Assembly: GCA_002421645.1 (NCBI GenBank)
Contig: DIST01000031.1
Location: 1 to 10,851, forward strand
DNA length: 10,851 bases
Source: Flavobacterium sp. UBA6203
Lineage (GTDB): Bacteria; Bacteroidota; Bacteroidia; Flavobacteriales; Flavobacteriaceae
Direction of reading: 5' to 3'
Part shown: piece after piece, positions 1-8,057 of the stretch
Numbering within the stretch: the stretch's first letter is position 1
Layout of the letters: every line of letters starts with the position of its first letter
Position numbers and translations under genes: made by a program
Notes under the pieces: model-generated
What the model saw: only the letters and a program-made list of their open reading frames with translations
Told to the model about the DNA's origin: nothing
Database searches by the model: none

Positions 1-11
1 GCATAATTTTT

Positions 12-38
12 AAATCCCGATGAAAATCGGGATTTTTT
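12..38 (+). terminator. Rho-independent terminator of a gene left of the window
   Basis: A perfect 10-bp stem (12-21 pairing with 26-35) is closed by a GAAA loop, a GNRA tetraloop, and followed by a run of six T (33-38). This is a textbook intrinsic terminator reading rightwards, so a plus-strand gene should end just outside the window. The hairpin ends only 13 bp before the next ATG, leaving little room for a promoter of that gene. Confidence 0.85.
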
Positions 39-51
39 AGCATTATATAGA

Positions 52-486
52 ATGGAAATAAAATTAAAATACGGAATTGACAATTTGCTTTTTGGAATGA
101 AAGAGCAAGATGTAATTAAAATTTTGGGTAAACCTGATTCAAGTTACAAAGATGAAGACGAAAATGTTGTTTTCATATACAATTCAAGAAAGCTACGTTT
201 AACTTTTTACAAAGAAGAAGACTTTAGATTAGGTTATATGACGACTTCTAATTCAATGGTGAAGTTGTTCAACACTTCTTTAATTGGTAAAAATTGGAGT
301 GAGGTATATCTAATTTTGGAGAAGAATAAAGTTAAATATTTTGAGTCAGATACTACTGAAGGAATACTAAGTTATTTTAACGAAGAAAACTGGTTGTTTT
401 TTCACCTAGATTATAACGAAATAGTTAAGATTGAACTTGGTGCAGTTTTCAAAGAAAAAGAAGATGATTTCGATTGGAAATTTTAA
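52..486 (+). CDS. Hypothetical 144-residue protein
   Basis: I do not recognise this protein. It is small, has no signal peptide, lipobox or membrane segment, and is probably cytoplasmic. It is rich in charged and aromatic residues, with an acidic tail ending in DDFDWKF. The N-terminal stretch at about residues 13-29 has the pattern FGM-x-x-x-x-V-x-x-x-LG-x-PD. That pattern recurs in small alpha/beta proteins including BamE/SmpA-like domains and some contact-toxin immunity proteins, but the resemblance is too weak for a function. The ATG is chosen because the frame has no other ATG, GTG or TTG back to the in-frame stop at 4-6. No TANNTTTG box is visible in bases 1-51, so transcription may depend on read-through of the preceding terminator or on a promoter further left. 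It converges on the immunophilin operon, with a shared bidirectional terminator between them. Confidence 0.75.
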   Translation: MEIKLKYGIDNLLFGMKEQDVIKILGKPDSSYKDEDENVVFIYNSRKLRLTFYKEEDFRLGYMTTSNSMVKLFNTSLIGKNWSEVYLILEKNKVKYFESDTTEGILSYFNEENWLFFHLDYNEIVKIELGAVFKEKEDDFDWKF

Positions 487-497
487 TAATAAAAATT

Positions 498-523
498 AAG
501 CCGCTAAATTATTTTAGCGGCTT
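498..523. terminator. Bidirectional terminator between convergent genes
   Basis: An 11-bp perfect stem (498-508 with 513-523) has a TTAT loop. It begins 11 bp after the stop of the plus-strand hypothetical gene and ends 9 bp after the stop of the minus-strand immunophilin gene. Read rightwards it is followed by GTTTATT. Read leftwards it is followed by AATTTTTATT, which is T-rich. It therefore plausibly ends transcripts from both sides. Confidence 0.85.
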
Positions 524-532
524 GTTTATTAA

Positions 533-1543
533 TTATTGATTGATTTTTATCAATTCGATTTCGAAAATTAAATCGGCATTTGGAGGAATAACTCCACCAG
601 CACCTCGTTCTCCATAAGCTAATTGTGAAGGAATATAAAATTTATATTTAGAACCTTCTGACATTAACTGAACGCCTTCTGTCCAACCTTTGATTACTTG
701 GTTCAAACCAAAATCAATTGTTTCACCTCTTTGTACACTACTATCAAAAACTTTTCCGTCTAAGAACATTCCAGTGTAGTGTACTTTAACGTTACTGGTT
801 GCAACTGGTTTATTACCTGTTCCTTCTTGTAAAATGATATATTTTAAACCGCTAGGAGTTGTGGCAGCATTAGCAAATTCTTTTAAAGCTTTTTCTTTTG
901 CTTCTTTTTGTTTTTCAGCAGCCAATTTTTCTTCAACTTCTTTTTTTACAAAATAATCAGCAAAAGTTTTTTCAGCATTGAATTTTTTAGCTTCTTTACC
1001 CACTCTAATGATTTTTACAGAAGTAATCACGTCATTTTGGGCAACTTTGTCAACTACTTCTTGGCCACTTATTACATGTCCAAAAACAGTATGTTTGCCA
1101 TCTAGCCAAGGTGTAGCTTTGTGGGTAATGAAAAATTGACTTCCATTTGTAGCTGGTCCTGCATTAGCCATTGATAGTATTCCTTTTCCAGAATGTTTTA
1201 AATCGGCCACAATTTCATCTTCAAATTTATATCCTGGTCCAGCAGTACCTGTACCTTCTGGGCAACCACCTTGAATCATGAAGTCGGCAATAACTCTATG
1301 AAATTTTAATCCATTATAGAATGGTTTTCCTTTAAATTTTGCATCTGCTTTTGGATTTTTGCCTTCTGCAAGCGAAATAAAGTTAGCAACTGTAATAGGT
1401 GTTTTTTTGTATTCTAAAGTTGCAACAATTTTTCCTTTTGATGTATTAAATTCAGCAAAAATTCCTTCTTGTGTATTATTTTGTGCTATACTAAATGTGG
1501 TGTAGCTAATTATTAGTACTAATAAATTAGAAATTTTTTTCAT
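533..1543 (-). CDS. Periplasmic dual-family immunophilin: cyclophilin-FKBP fusion
   Basis: This prolyl isomerase fuses two unrelated PPIase folds. An N-terminal hydrophobic segment (about 1-20, ending SIA before QNN) looks like a signal peptide. It has no lipobox cysteine, so a soluble periplasmic location is inferred. The cyclophilin domain spans about 27-182. It keeps the residues equivalent to the human CypA active site: R83, F88, M89, Q91, Q136, F138, W146 and H151. A charged Lys/Glu-rich linker (about 198-224, probably helical) leads to an FKBP domain at about 229-335. That domain keeps Y256, F266-D267, V283-I284, W287 and Y310 of the FKBP12 pocket, so both domains look catalytically competent. 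Cyclophilin-first fusions are known as dual-family immunophilins in some bacteria. It is the last gene of the gldI run, 1 bp after its paralogue. Substrates are unknown; folding of exported proteins is the likely role. Confidence 0.9.
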   Translation of the reverse strand: MKKISNLLVLIISYTTFSIAQNNTQEGIFAEFNTSKGKIVATLEYKKTPITVANFISLAEGKNPKADAKFKGKPFYNGLKFHRVIADFMIQGGCPEGTGTAGPGYKFEDEIVADLKHSGKGILSMANAGPATNGSQFFITHKATPWLDGKHTVFGHVISGQEVVDKVAQNDVITSVKIIRVGKEAKKFNAEKTFADYFVKKEVEEKLAAEKQKEAKEKALKEFANAATTPSGLKYIILQEGTGNKPVATSNVKVHYTGMFLDGKVFDSSVQRGETIDFGLNQVIKGWTEGVQLMSEGSKYKFYIPSQLAYGERGAGGVIPPNADLIFEIELIKINQ

Positions 1544-1544
1544 T

Positions 1545-2639
1545 TTATTCGTTATTTAATGGTTTAAATTCTAAGAGTTCAATTTCAAATACAATATTTG
1601 CGTTAGGAGGAATAACATCACCAGCACCTTCTTGACCATATCCTAATTCTGATGGAATAAATAACATTAATTTGTCTCCAAAATTCATCATGTTAATTCC
1701 TTCAATGAAACCAGGTATAAATTGCAAATTACCTATTGTTGATGGAATTGGAGTATAACCAACTTGCTGTGCTCTTTGTATATTATATTTGCCAAATAAT
1801 TTAGCAATATCTTCATAGCTCGTGTCAAAAAGTTGACCATTTTCTAAATATCCAGCATAGTTTATGTTAACTTGTGTTCCGTTTGAAGGTTTATTATTAC
1901 TACCTTTTTTAATGATTTTGTAAATTAAACCTGATTTTGTTTTTGTACCGGATGTTTTTAGTATGGTAATTTCTTTTGCTTTTTCTTCAATGATTTGTTT
2001 TGCTTTTTCTTCAGCTTCAATAATTTCTTTTTCTACTAAAGAATAGTAGTTTTTAAATATTTTTACTGCATCAAATTTCTTTGCATTATTTCCAATTCTA
2101 ATTATTTGGATTTTTTCAATTACATCGTCAGATTCAATTGCATTTACGATTTCTAAACCTTCAACGACTTCACCAAAAACAGTATGTAAATTATCTAACC
2201 AAGGTGTTTCTTTGTGAGTTATGAAAAATTGACTACCATTGGTACTTGGACCAGCATTTGCCATTGATAAAATTCCTGCTTTAGAATGTTTTAAATCGGG
2301 ATGAAATTCGTCTTTGAATTTATAACCAGGACCACCAGAACCATCTCCGTTTGGATCGCCACCTTGAATCATGAAGTCAGCAATAACTCGATGAAATTTC
2401 AATCCGTCGTAAAAAGGTTTACCTTTAAATTCTTCGCTAACAAATGGATTTTTACCTTCGGCCAATGTTACGAAATTGGCAACAGTATTGGGAACTTTTT
2501 CAAATTCTAATTTTACAACTATACTTCCTTTTGAAGTTTCGATATTAGCATATAATCCTTCTTGCAGGTTGTCGTATGATTTAGTGCATGAAGCAAATAG
2601 TGTAACAAAACTTAGTAGTAAAAGGGCTTTAATTTTCAT
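1545..2639 (-). CDS. Lipoprotein dual-family immunophilin: cyclophilin-FKBP fusion
   Basis: This is a tandem paralogue of the next gene downstream, with the same order of domains but membrane-anchored: residues 15-18 read FASC, a lipobox with the lipidated cysteine at C18. The cyclophilin domain (about 29-184) retains R84, F89, M90, Q92, Q137, W147 and H152, so isomerase activity is expected. A Glu/Lys/Ile-rich linker at about 203-226 is probably helical. The FKBP domain (about 235-357) is more diverged. Y261, F271-D272 and Y334 are kept, but the FKBP12 Trp59 position is F311, and about 20 extra residues lie between the D272 strand and the FIPGF helix (about 275-306). It lies 6 bp after gldI and 1 bp before the paralogue. 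The inferred role is folding of secreted or outer-membrane proteins. Confidence 0.88.
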   Translation of the reverse strand: MKIKALLLLSFVTLFASCTKSYDNLQEGLYANIETSKGSIVVKLEFEKVPNTVANFVTLAEGKNPFVSEEFKGKPFYDGLKFHRVIADFMIQGGDPNGDGSGGPGYKFKDEFHPDLKHSKAGILSMANAGPSTNGSQFFITHKETPWLDNLHTVFGEVVEGLEIVNAIESDDVIEKIQIIRIGNNAKKFDAVKIFKNYYSLVEKEIIEAEEKAKQIIEEKAKEITILKTSGTKTKSGLIYKIIKKGSNNKPSNGTQVNINYAGYLENGQLFDTSYEDIAKLFGKYNIQRAQQVGYTPIPSTIGNLQFIPGFIEGINMMNFGDKLMLFIPSELGYGQEGAGDVIPPNANIVFEIELLEFKPLNNE

Positions 2640-2645
2640 TTGGGA

Positions 2646-3203
2646 TTATTTTTTAGTTTGTGGATCTAATTTAATATCGTTTAAACTTACTGTACAAATT
2701 AAGGGTTCGTTAGAACCAATTTTTTTGTCATCTCCATGATAACCGTATGCCATGTGCGATGGAAATAAGAATGTAACGGTTTCTCCTTTTTTCATTAATT
2801 TAATTCCATCACGTAGTCCCATCATAATGTTTTCTTTGTCTACATAATAAACTTGAGGTTTTGTATCGGCAATTGTGTAAATAATTCTGCTTTTTAAATC
2901 TTTGATTTCATAATCAAAAAAAGCAATATCACCTCTTTTTGGAGTAGGCGAAATCTCTTCAATTTTAGTTTCGTATTTGTACCAATATCCTTTATTTGAA
3001 GCAATATATGATTTTAGTGAATCATTTTTAATTATTTCAGCTATTAAATCTTCTTCGTCTGCAATTAAAATTTTATTACGCTCTATTGATTCTTTTATAA
3101 AAGTTCCAGAAGTGTGCGTTATGGGTTTTCTAGCTTGTTGTTGTTGCGAACAACTAGCTAATAAAATGATTGCACCAAAAAGGAATAAATTTTGAATTTT
3201 CAT
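2646..3203 (-). CDS. gldI: Gliding motility lipoprotein GldI, FKBP-like
   Basis: The 185-residue protein has a lipoprotein signal with lipobox LASC and acylated C18, then a polar helical region (about 35-75) and an FKBP-type domain (about 88-180). GldI is known in Flavobacterium johnsoniae as a lipoprotein required for gliding, a process tied to the type IX secretion system; it presumably assists folding of envelope components. The FKBP pocket is only partly kept. Y98 and Y153 match FKBP12 Tyr26 and Tyr82, but the Phe36-Asp37 strand reads as RIIYT and the Trp59 position is L130. The GLRDG helix start and the MAYGYHG loop are clear family marks. The ATG lies 5 bp after the phosphoesterase stop and the next gene follows after 6 bp, so it is co-transcribed. 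The name rests on domain type, size, lipobox and context; other FKBP lipoproteins are a less likely alternative. Confidence 0.85.
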   Translation of the reverse strand: MKIQNLFLFGAIILLASCSQQQQARKPITHTSGTFIKESIERNKILIADEEDLIAEIIKNDSLKSYIASNKGYWYKYETKIEEISPTPKRGDIAFFDYEIKDLKSRIIYTIADTKPQVYYVDKENIMMGLRDGIKLMKKGETVTFLFPSHMAYGYHGDDKKIGSNEPLICTVSLNDIKLDPQTKK

Positions 3204-3208
3204 TTTCG

Positions 3209-4219
3209 TTAATTTTTTTCTTTTGCTAAAATAGCAATAAATTGTTGTACCGTATCTTCAAGGGACGAAAAAGATTTTCCTCCAGCCGCATTAATATGCC
3301 CTCCACCATTAAAGTGATTTCGTGCAAATTGATTCACATCGAAATCACCTTGAGAACGGAATGAAATTTTAATAATTCCTTCTTCTTTATGTTCAATAAA
3401 AATGGCTGTAAAATCAATTCCTTTTATGCTTAAACCGTAATTTACAATCCCTTCTGTATCTCCTTTTTGATGACCAAATTCATTTAGTTCATCTTGAGTT
3501 AAGGTAATGTATGTTGTTTTGAATTCAGGAAGCATTTTTAAGTTCTGAAGTGCCTTTCCTAATAATAATAAACGATTGTAAGAAGAGTTATCAAAAAGTA
3601 GATTGTGAATTTCACTATTGTTTATGCCTTTATCAATTAAATCTGCGACACATTTGTGTGTTTTACTGGTTGTTTTAGGAAATCTAAAACTTCCAGAATC
3701 AGTAACAATTCCAGTATATAAACACGTTGCAACTGTTTTGTTGATTAGGTTTTCAAATCCTAATTGGTGAATAAAATCATACACCATTTCACAAGTTGAG
3801 CCATAAGTAGTGTCTGAAAAAGTATAAGTAGCATATCCATCTGGAGCTTGATGATGGTCTATCATCACACTTGGAACTGTTAGCGTTTTTAGTGCATTTT
3901 CCATTTGGTCACCTACACGATGTAATGCGTTAAAATCTAATGTAAAAAGTAATTCAGTTTTTTCTAAAATAGATTTGCAAGTGTCAAAACTACGTTCAAA
4001 AATAATGATTTTTTCGCTTTCGGGAAGCCAAGCTAAGAATTCTGGAAATTCATTTGGAGCCATTACAATTACTTCATGTTGTAATTGTTTAAGGGTATGA
4101 TAAAGTCCTAATGTTGAACCCATAGCGTCTCCATCTGGATTTCTATGAGGTACAATTGTAATTTTTTTTGGCGAAGCTAAAAGTAATTTAATGGCTTCAA
4201 TTTCGTGTATTTGCATCAT
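3209..4219 (-). CDS. DHH/DHHA1 phosphoesterase, NrnA-like nanoRNase / pAp phosphatase
   Basis: This 336-residue protein is a DHH subfamily 1 phosphoesterase. The N-terminal DHH domain shows all metal-binding motifs in order: HRNPDGDAMGS (H25, D29, D31), D95 in TLDFN, the signature D121-H122-H123, and D174 in GIVTDSGSFRF. The C-terminal DHHA1 substrate domain ends in GGGH (305-308) plus an AAGG loop. Length and motifs match NrnA, a cytoplasmic enzyme that degrades two- to five-nucleotide RNAs and dephosphorylates 3'-phosphoadenosine 5'-phosphate. Cyclic-dinucleotide hydrolases of the GdpP type carry extra PAS/GGDEF modules absent here, though stand-alone cyclic di-AMP linearisers share this architecture. 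The gene begins with two consecutive ATG codons (4219 and 4216), so the start is uncertain by one residue. It leads the tight gldI cluster and follows the T9SS cargo gene by 44 bp. A link to protein folding is not evident. Confidence 0.9.
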   Translation of the reverse strand: MMQIHEIEAIKLLLASPKKITIVPHRNPDGDAMGSTLGLYHTLKQLQHEVIVMAPNEFPEFLAWLPESEKIIIFERSFDTCKSILEKTELLFTLDFNALHRVGDQMENALKTLTVPSVMIDHHQAPDGYATYTFSDTTYGSTCEMVYDFIHQLGFENLINKTVATCLYTGIVTDSGSFRFPKTTSKTHKCVADLIDKGINNSEIHNLLFDNSSYNRLLLLGKALQNLKMLPEFKTTYITLTQDELNEFGHQKGDTEGIVNYGLSIKGIDFTAIFIEHKEEGIIKISFRSQGDFDVNQFARNHFNGGGHINAAGGKSFSSLEDTVQQFIAILAKEKN

Positions 4220-4263
4220 ACTGCGAATATATTATTTTGTAAGCTATTCTGCAATTATTATGC

Positions 4264-6285
4264 CTAACGTTTTAGTGTAAAGTGACCTTTTATAATTTTT
4301 CCATTTGTTAATTCCAATGTGAACCAATAATCGTTTGAGGGTAAATTACTTCCATTAAATATGCCATCCCAAGCTTCAGTATTAGCATTATACTGTTTTA
4401 TTAATTTTCCATATCGATCAAAAATACTAATTGTACTATTTTGTAAATTTCTTTTTCTTAAATTTTTGATATACCAAGTATCATTATAATTATCGCCATT
4501 AGGAGTAAAGTATTTGGGATAATCTAAAATGTAAAATGTTCTTTTAGTAACACCACATTTTTTTTTATCGTTAACATAAACGGTGTATTCGCCCTCTAAT
4601 AAATTGGTGAATATATTAGAATCTTGATAATTAATGTCGTCTAGTGAAAATTCATAATTACCTAAACTAGAGGCTGAAATTTGAATAGTAGCTGAGTTGT
4701 TTTCTTGAAAATCGTTAATGATTATATCTTCAATCGTTGCAATTCCAGAAGCTTCAACTGTAAATGTTTTTGTTTTGGAGCAATTAAATGAGTTTGTTAC
4801 CGTAACTTCATAACTTCCGCCAGAATTTACGGTTATTTGTTGGGTAAATTGAGGTGGATCTGTATTCCACTCATAAGAGGTAAAACCGCTTCCAGCATCT
4901 AAAGTTAATATAGAATTTTCACAAAGGCCAATAGTCTCATCAGTTAGAATAGTATCAAATGTATTTACTACTAAATTAACAGGATAATCCGAATAACAAC
5001 CTTGAATATTCATGATTCTAGCATAAATGGTTTGATTGTTTGGAATTGTATTGGTATAATTTGTTGGTAAAGCTATTGTGCTTGTAGGTATTTCAAAAAA
5101 TGAAATGTCATAATCTGTAGGAAGGTTTGTGAATAATTGATTTTTGATCACATCTAAATCAAAAACTGTTTTTCCATCTTGATTAGTATCAGCATCACAT
5201 TCTGTAAATAAATCTTGATTGATTACTAATGATTCTGCGTATTCGATTTTAAGTGTATTGGAAGGAGGAGAACACGTGGTGCCATAAAAAATGTTTACCG
5301 TATAATCTCCTGCAGATGTAATAGTGTAAGTAGGATTGGTTGCACCAGGTATTGGGTTTGTGTTTCTAAACCATTGGTATCCAGTTGCTCCAACCTGAGT
5401 AGCATCAACAGTTAATGTTTCGCTAGGACAAAGTGGATTACCTGTTGCAATTAAGCGATCGTCACCTAAATCGATTCCGAAATTAAAACTTCCACCACCA
5501 AGAAAAATAGCCGAATCAAAACGATAATTCCCTTCGTCGGCAATAACTAATTTAATGTGATAGGTTTCTCCTGGAATAACATCAGACTCTGCTTTTAAAA
5601 TTTTGGTTTGACCATTAAAATTAGTGGGATGGTTCGTGTCATTGAAAGCATCAAAATAGGCTTGATTGGCTGGTGGACAAATCGTTCCAGAGCCTCTCAC
5701 AGTATTCACTTTTACAGGAATATTGGTACCTGGAACCACTGCTAAATTTTGATAATTTGTCTCTCCGTTTCTTTTTAATAAAAATGCAAATCCATCAGTA
5801 TAGTTACATTGATTAGAGGATGGATTTGTTAGGTATTGTTCGGATGAAAAAATATAATCAAAACTAATTCTGTTTCCTAAAGGAATAAAATCAAATTCTA
5901 AAATAGTAGCATTAAAAGTATTGCTTAATCCTAAAGCATCATTTAAATCAGAGTCACCATTCCAACCTATGCCACCACCGTCATCAGAAAGATAAATATT
6001 AGGTCCGGGAGCATTATTGATTTTTCCTGTGGAAAGAATAATACCATTTTGAAAAGGAAATGTAGTTCCTGTACCGTCAAAATAACCATAGCTTTTTTCG
6101 CCTGAAGCAAAATTTCCTCCTGAAACACTAACATTAAAAACGTTAGCACAAGTGCTGTTTATTAATATATCTTCAACTAAATCTTGTGGGGTATAACTTT
6201 CATCAACCGAAATATTTTGAGCATTTCCAAATTGGAATGCAAATCCAATAACTAAACTAAAAATTGTAAATTTTAATGTACTCAT
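4264..6285 (-). CDS. Secreted T9SS type B cargo protein with choice-of-anchor L-like domain
   Basis: The 673-residue protein begins with a Sec signal peptide (about 1-22, cleavage likely after NA before QNI). Residues about 30-272 resemble the choice-of-anchor L domain seen in bacterial surface proteins: cues are GIILSTGKI, the Asp/Gly-rich LSDDGGGIGWNGD segment and DFIPLGNRISFDYIFSSEQY. Two Ig/PKD-like modules rich in Thr, Asn and Gly follow (about 273-350 and 450-510). The last 86 residues form the gliding-motility-associated C-terminal domain (CHU_C, T9SS type B sorting signal), with FTPNGD at 593-598, FDRYGK at 622-627, then WDG and a C-terminal KR. The protein should be exported by Sec, moved across the outer membrane by T9SS and displayed or released. 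The specific function is unknown; adhesion is a guess. It starts 16 bp after the permease gene, close enough for co-transcription, but has its own candidate -7 box. Confidence 0.88.
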   Translation of the reverse strand: MSTLKFTIFSLVIGFAFQFGNAQNISVDESYTPQDLVEDILINSTCANVFNVSVSGGNFASGEKSYGYFDGTGTTFPFQNGIILSTGKINNAPGPNIYLSDDGGGIGWNGDSDLNDALGLSNTFNATILEFDFIPLGNRISFDYIFSSEQYLTNPSSNQCNYTDGFAFLLKRNGETNYQNLAVVPGTNIPVKVNTVRGSGTICPPANQAYFDAFNDTNHPTNFNGQTKILKAESDVIPGETYHIKLVIADEGNYRFDSAIFLGGGSFNFGIDLGDDRLIATGNPLCPSETLTVDATQVGATGYQWFRNTNPIPGATNPTYTITSAGDYTVNIFYGTTCSPPSNTLKIEYAESLVINQDLFTECDADTNQDGKTVFDLDVIKNQLFTNLPTDYDISFFEIPTSTIALPTNYTNTIPNNQTIYARIMNIQGCYSDYPVNLVVNTFDTILTDETIGLCENSILTLDAGSGFTSYEWNTDPPQFTQQITVNSGGSYEVTVTNSFNCSKTKTFTVEASGIATIEDIIINDFQENNSATIQISASSLGNYEFSLDDINYQDSNIFTNLLEGEYTVYVNDKKKCGVTKRTFYILDYPKYFTPNGDNYNDTWYIKNLRKRNLQNSTISIFDRYGKLIKQYNANTEAWDGIFNGSNLPSNDYWFTLELTNGKIIKGHFTLKR

Positions 6286-6293
6286 AGTAACTG

Positions 6294-6301
6294 CAAAGAT
6301 A
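6294..6301 (-). promoter_or_regulatory. Candidate Bacteroidetes -7 box for the T9SS cargo gene
   Basis: On the minus strand this reads TATCTTTG, a match to the TANNTTTG -7 element of Bacteroidetes sigma factors, lying 8 bp before the ATG at 6285. No TTG is found at the expected -33 distance, so support is partial. If used, the transcript would start almost at the ATG and be nearly leaderless. Confidence 0.4.
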
Positions 6302-7153
6302 CTACAAATCCCGTTTTTTAAGTATGTAATAGGATGTTAAAATAAATATAATTGTCCACACTAAAACAATGCTTATTTGCGATAAATGAATGCTATAATC
6401 TTTTGCGGTTTGAGCACCTCCAACGGCATTTTCAATTGTTTTAATAGCGCTTAATCGAGTAATAGGTTCTTTTATTAAATTACTCATCGATTCTATAGGG
6501 AAGAACTGAATAATAGTATCTCCAAAGTTTTTGTGTTTATCATCTCCACCTAAAATTACAAATTTTAATAACCAATAAAAGATGTTTTCACCTACGAACC
6601 AAACGAACAAGAACCCCAGAGCAAAAGCACTTCGTTTTACTAAAATTCCTAAGAACAAACAGAAAGAGAAAAAGGCAAAAAGTTTGATAAAAAAAGCTAA
6701 CAAATATTCTAAATCACTAAAAACGATTGATAATTCATTGTATGATGAGAAGGAATAACCTAAAATTAAAGACATTATGAATACAAAAATTGTTGAAGCA
6801 GCAGCGAAAGAGCCAACAACTAGAAATTTAGAAAGTATAAATTCCTTTTTGCTTAATCCATCAATAAGATTTTGTTTTAGCGTTCCGTAAGTGTATTCGT
6901 TTGCCATCATCGAAACAATAACTATGGCTAAAAATATTTTGAAAAATGCCGCAACATAAGTGTTAAAATGCCATATATAGGGAAAGTTGAAAATCCCTTG
7001 GTCAGCAATTCTAATCTCGAAAGTTCCAATACTAAATTTTATTGAGGCAATTAAGGCAATGAAACTTAGTAAAATAAAATAGGTTAGTAGTAAAACGCGA
7101 CTGGCTTTGTTTTTCCAAATTTTTTGAAATTCTATAGAAAGTAATCTTTTCAT
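6302..7153 (-). CDS. ABC-2 type transporter permease
   Basis: The 283-residue integral membrane protein has six predicted helices, at about 19-40, 65-83, 110-133, 150-171, 175-201 and 257-277. A basic N-terminus (MKRLLSIEFQKIWKNK) precedes the first helix. The cytoplasmic segment at about 85-105 contains NEYTYGTLKQNL, the conserved ABC-2 permease pattern with E, G-T and L before a basic stretch that contacts the ATPase. The arrangement matches small ABC-2 permeases of the NatB/BcrB kind. It sits 7 bp after the ATPase gene, its evident partner; together they would form a homodimeric exporter in the inner membrane. The substrate cannot be told from sequence: lipid, peptide antibiotic and ion export all occur in this group. 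Confidence 0.88.
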   Translation of the reverse strand: MKRLLSIEFQKIWKNKASRVLLLTYFILLSFIALIASIKFSIGTFEIRIADQGIFNFPYIWHFNTYVAAFFKIFLAIVIVSMMANEYTYGTLKQNLIDGLSKKEFILSKFLVVGSFAAASTIFVFIMSLILGYSFSSYNELSIVFSDLEYLLAFFIKLFAFFSFCLFLGILVKRSAFALGFLFVWFVGENIFYWLLKFVILGGDDKHKNFGDTIIQFFPIESMSNLIKEPITRLSAIKTIENAVGGAQTAKDYSIHLSQISIVLVWTIIFILTSYYILKKRDL

Positions 7154-7160
7154 CGGTGGG

Positions 7161-8057
7161 TTAGTTTTTTGTTAATTCAAGGAATTGTTCTTCAAGGCTG
7201 TTTTTTCTTTTTACTAAATGTTCTAAAACAATGTTTTGCTCAAATAAATACGAATTCAAATCTTGTGCAGCAATGTCTTGTTTTAAGTACACCAAAAGTT
7301 TTCCGTCTTCTTCAATAGTGTTTTCTACAAATGATTGTTCGTCTAAAACGGTTTTCAATCGAAGCATATCGTTTGATTTTAGTTCGAAGAAACTATTGTT
7401 CTCAATCATGTTGTGCACGGTTCCTTGATACAACATTTCGCCTTTTCGTAAAACTACCACATGACTACACACTTTTTCTACTTCGTCTAACAAATGCGAA
7501 GCCAACAAAATGGTTGTTCCTTGTGATGCAATTACTTTAATAATATCTCGAATTTGACGAATTCCTTGCGGATCTAAACCGTTGGTAGGTTCATCTAAAA
7601 TTAAGATTTCTGGGTCGTTTAATAGGGCAGAAGCAATGGCTAAACGTTGTTTCATTCCTAAAGAATAGGTTCTGAATTTGTCGTTTTTACGTTCTAAAAG
7701 CCCAACTAATTCTAACTTTTCATCCACTTTTGAAAATGGAGTTCCTTTGATTTTACAAACTAATTCCAAATTTTCTTTGGCAGTCATGTAAGGATAAAAG
7801 TTCGGTCTTTCGATGATGGCACCTACTTTTTTCAAAGCGTCATGTGTTGCGACTTTTCCTCCAAACCATTCAAAATCGCCTGAAGTTTTGTTGACAACAT
7901 TTAATACAATTCCCAATGTAGTTGATTTTCCTGAGCCGTTTGGACCTAAAATTCCGTACACATTTCCTTTTTTGATTTCGAAAGAAACATTTTTAACGGC
8001 ATGTAAGTGTTTATTGAAAATCTTGTTGAGATTCGAGATTTTTAAAATGGTTTCCAA
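7161..8057 (-). CDS. ABC transporter ATP-binding protein, ABC-2 export type
   Basis: The 298-residue ATPase has a complete nucleotide-binding domain at about 5-215: Walker A GPNGSGKS (38-45), Q-loop region IIERPNFYPYM with Glu83 in place of Gln as in many NatA/BcrA-type proteins, a degenerate signature YSLGMKQ (131-137), Walker B ILILDEP (151-157), the D-loop LDPQG and H-loop His188. About 80 C-terminal residues form the accessory domain common in this subgroup. It powers the permease encoded 7 bp downstream. The start is a TTG codon: the frame has an in-frame TAA 18 bp upstream and no ATG between. The protein from TTG begins METILKISNL, which is where ABC proteins of this kind normally begin. 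No perfect promoter box is visible upstream. Confidence 0.92.
   Translation of the reverse strand: METILKISNLNKIFNKHLHAVKNVSFEIKKGNVYGILGPNGSGKSTTLGIVLNVVNKTSGDFEWFGGKVATHDALKKVGAIIERPNFYPYMTAKENLELVCKIKGTPFSKVDEKLELVGLLERKNDKFRTYSLGMKQRLAIASALLNDPEILILDEPTNGLDPQGIRQIRDIIKVIASQGTTILLASHLLDEVEKVCSHVVVLRKGEMLYQGTVHNMIENNSFFELKSNDMLRLKTVLDEQSFVENTIEEDGKLLVYLKQDIAAQDLNSYLFEQNIVLEHLVKRKNSLEEQFLELTKN

Noticed and set aside
533..2639. Possibility that the two fusions are a single gene split or cyclophilin and FKBP genes joined by assembly error
   Set aside because: Both copies independently show the same continuous cyclophilin-linker-FKBP order, each with its own signal sequence, start and stop.
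2476..2739. Plus-strand open frame of 87 codons across the immunophilin-gldI junction
   Set aside because: It is antisense to two well-supported genes, has no family features and no promoter; it is a by-product of their codon use. The other antisense frames were dropped for the same reason.
5967..6149. Minus-strand 60-codon frame inside the T9SS cargo gene
   Set aside because: It overlaps a confidently identified coding frame in a different phase and its hydrophobic sequence follows from that phase shift.
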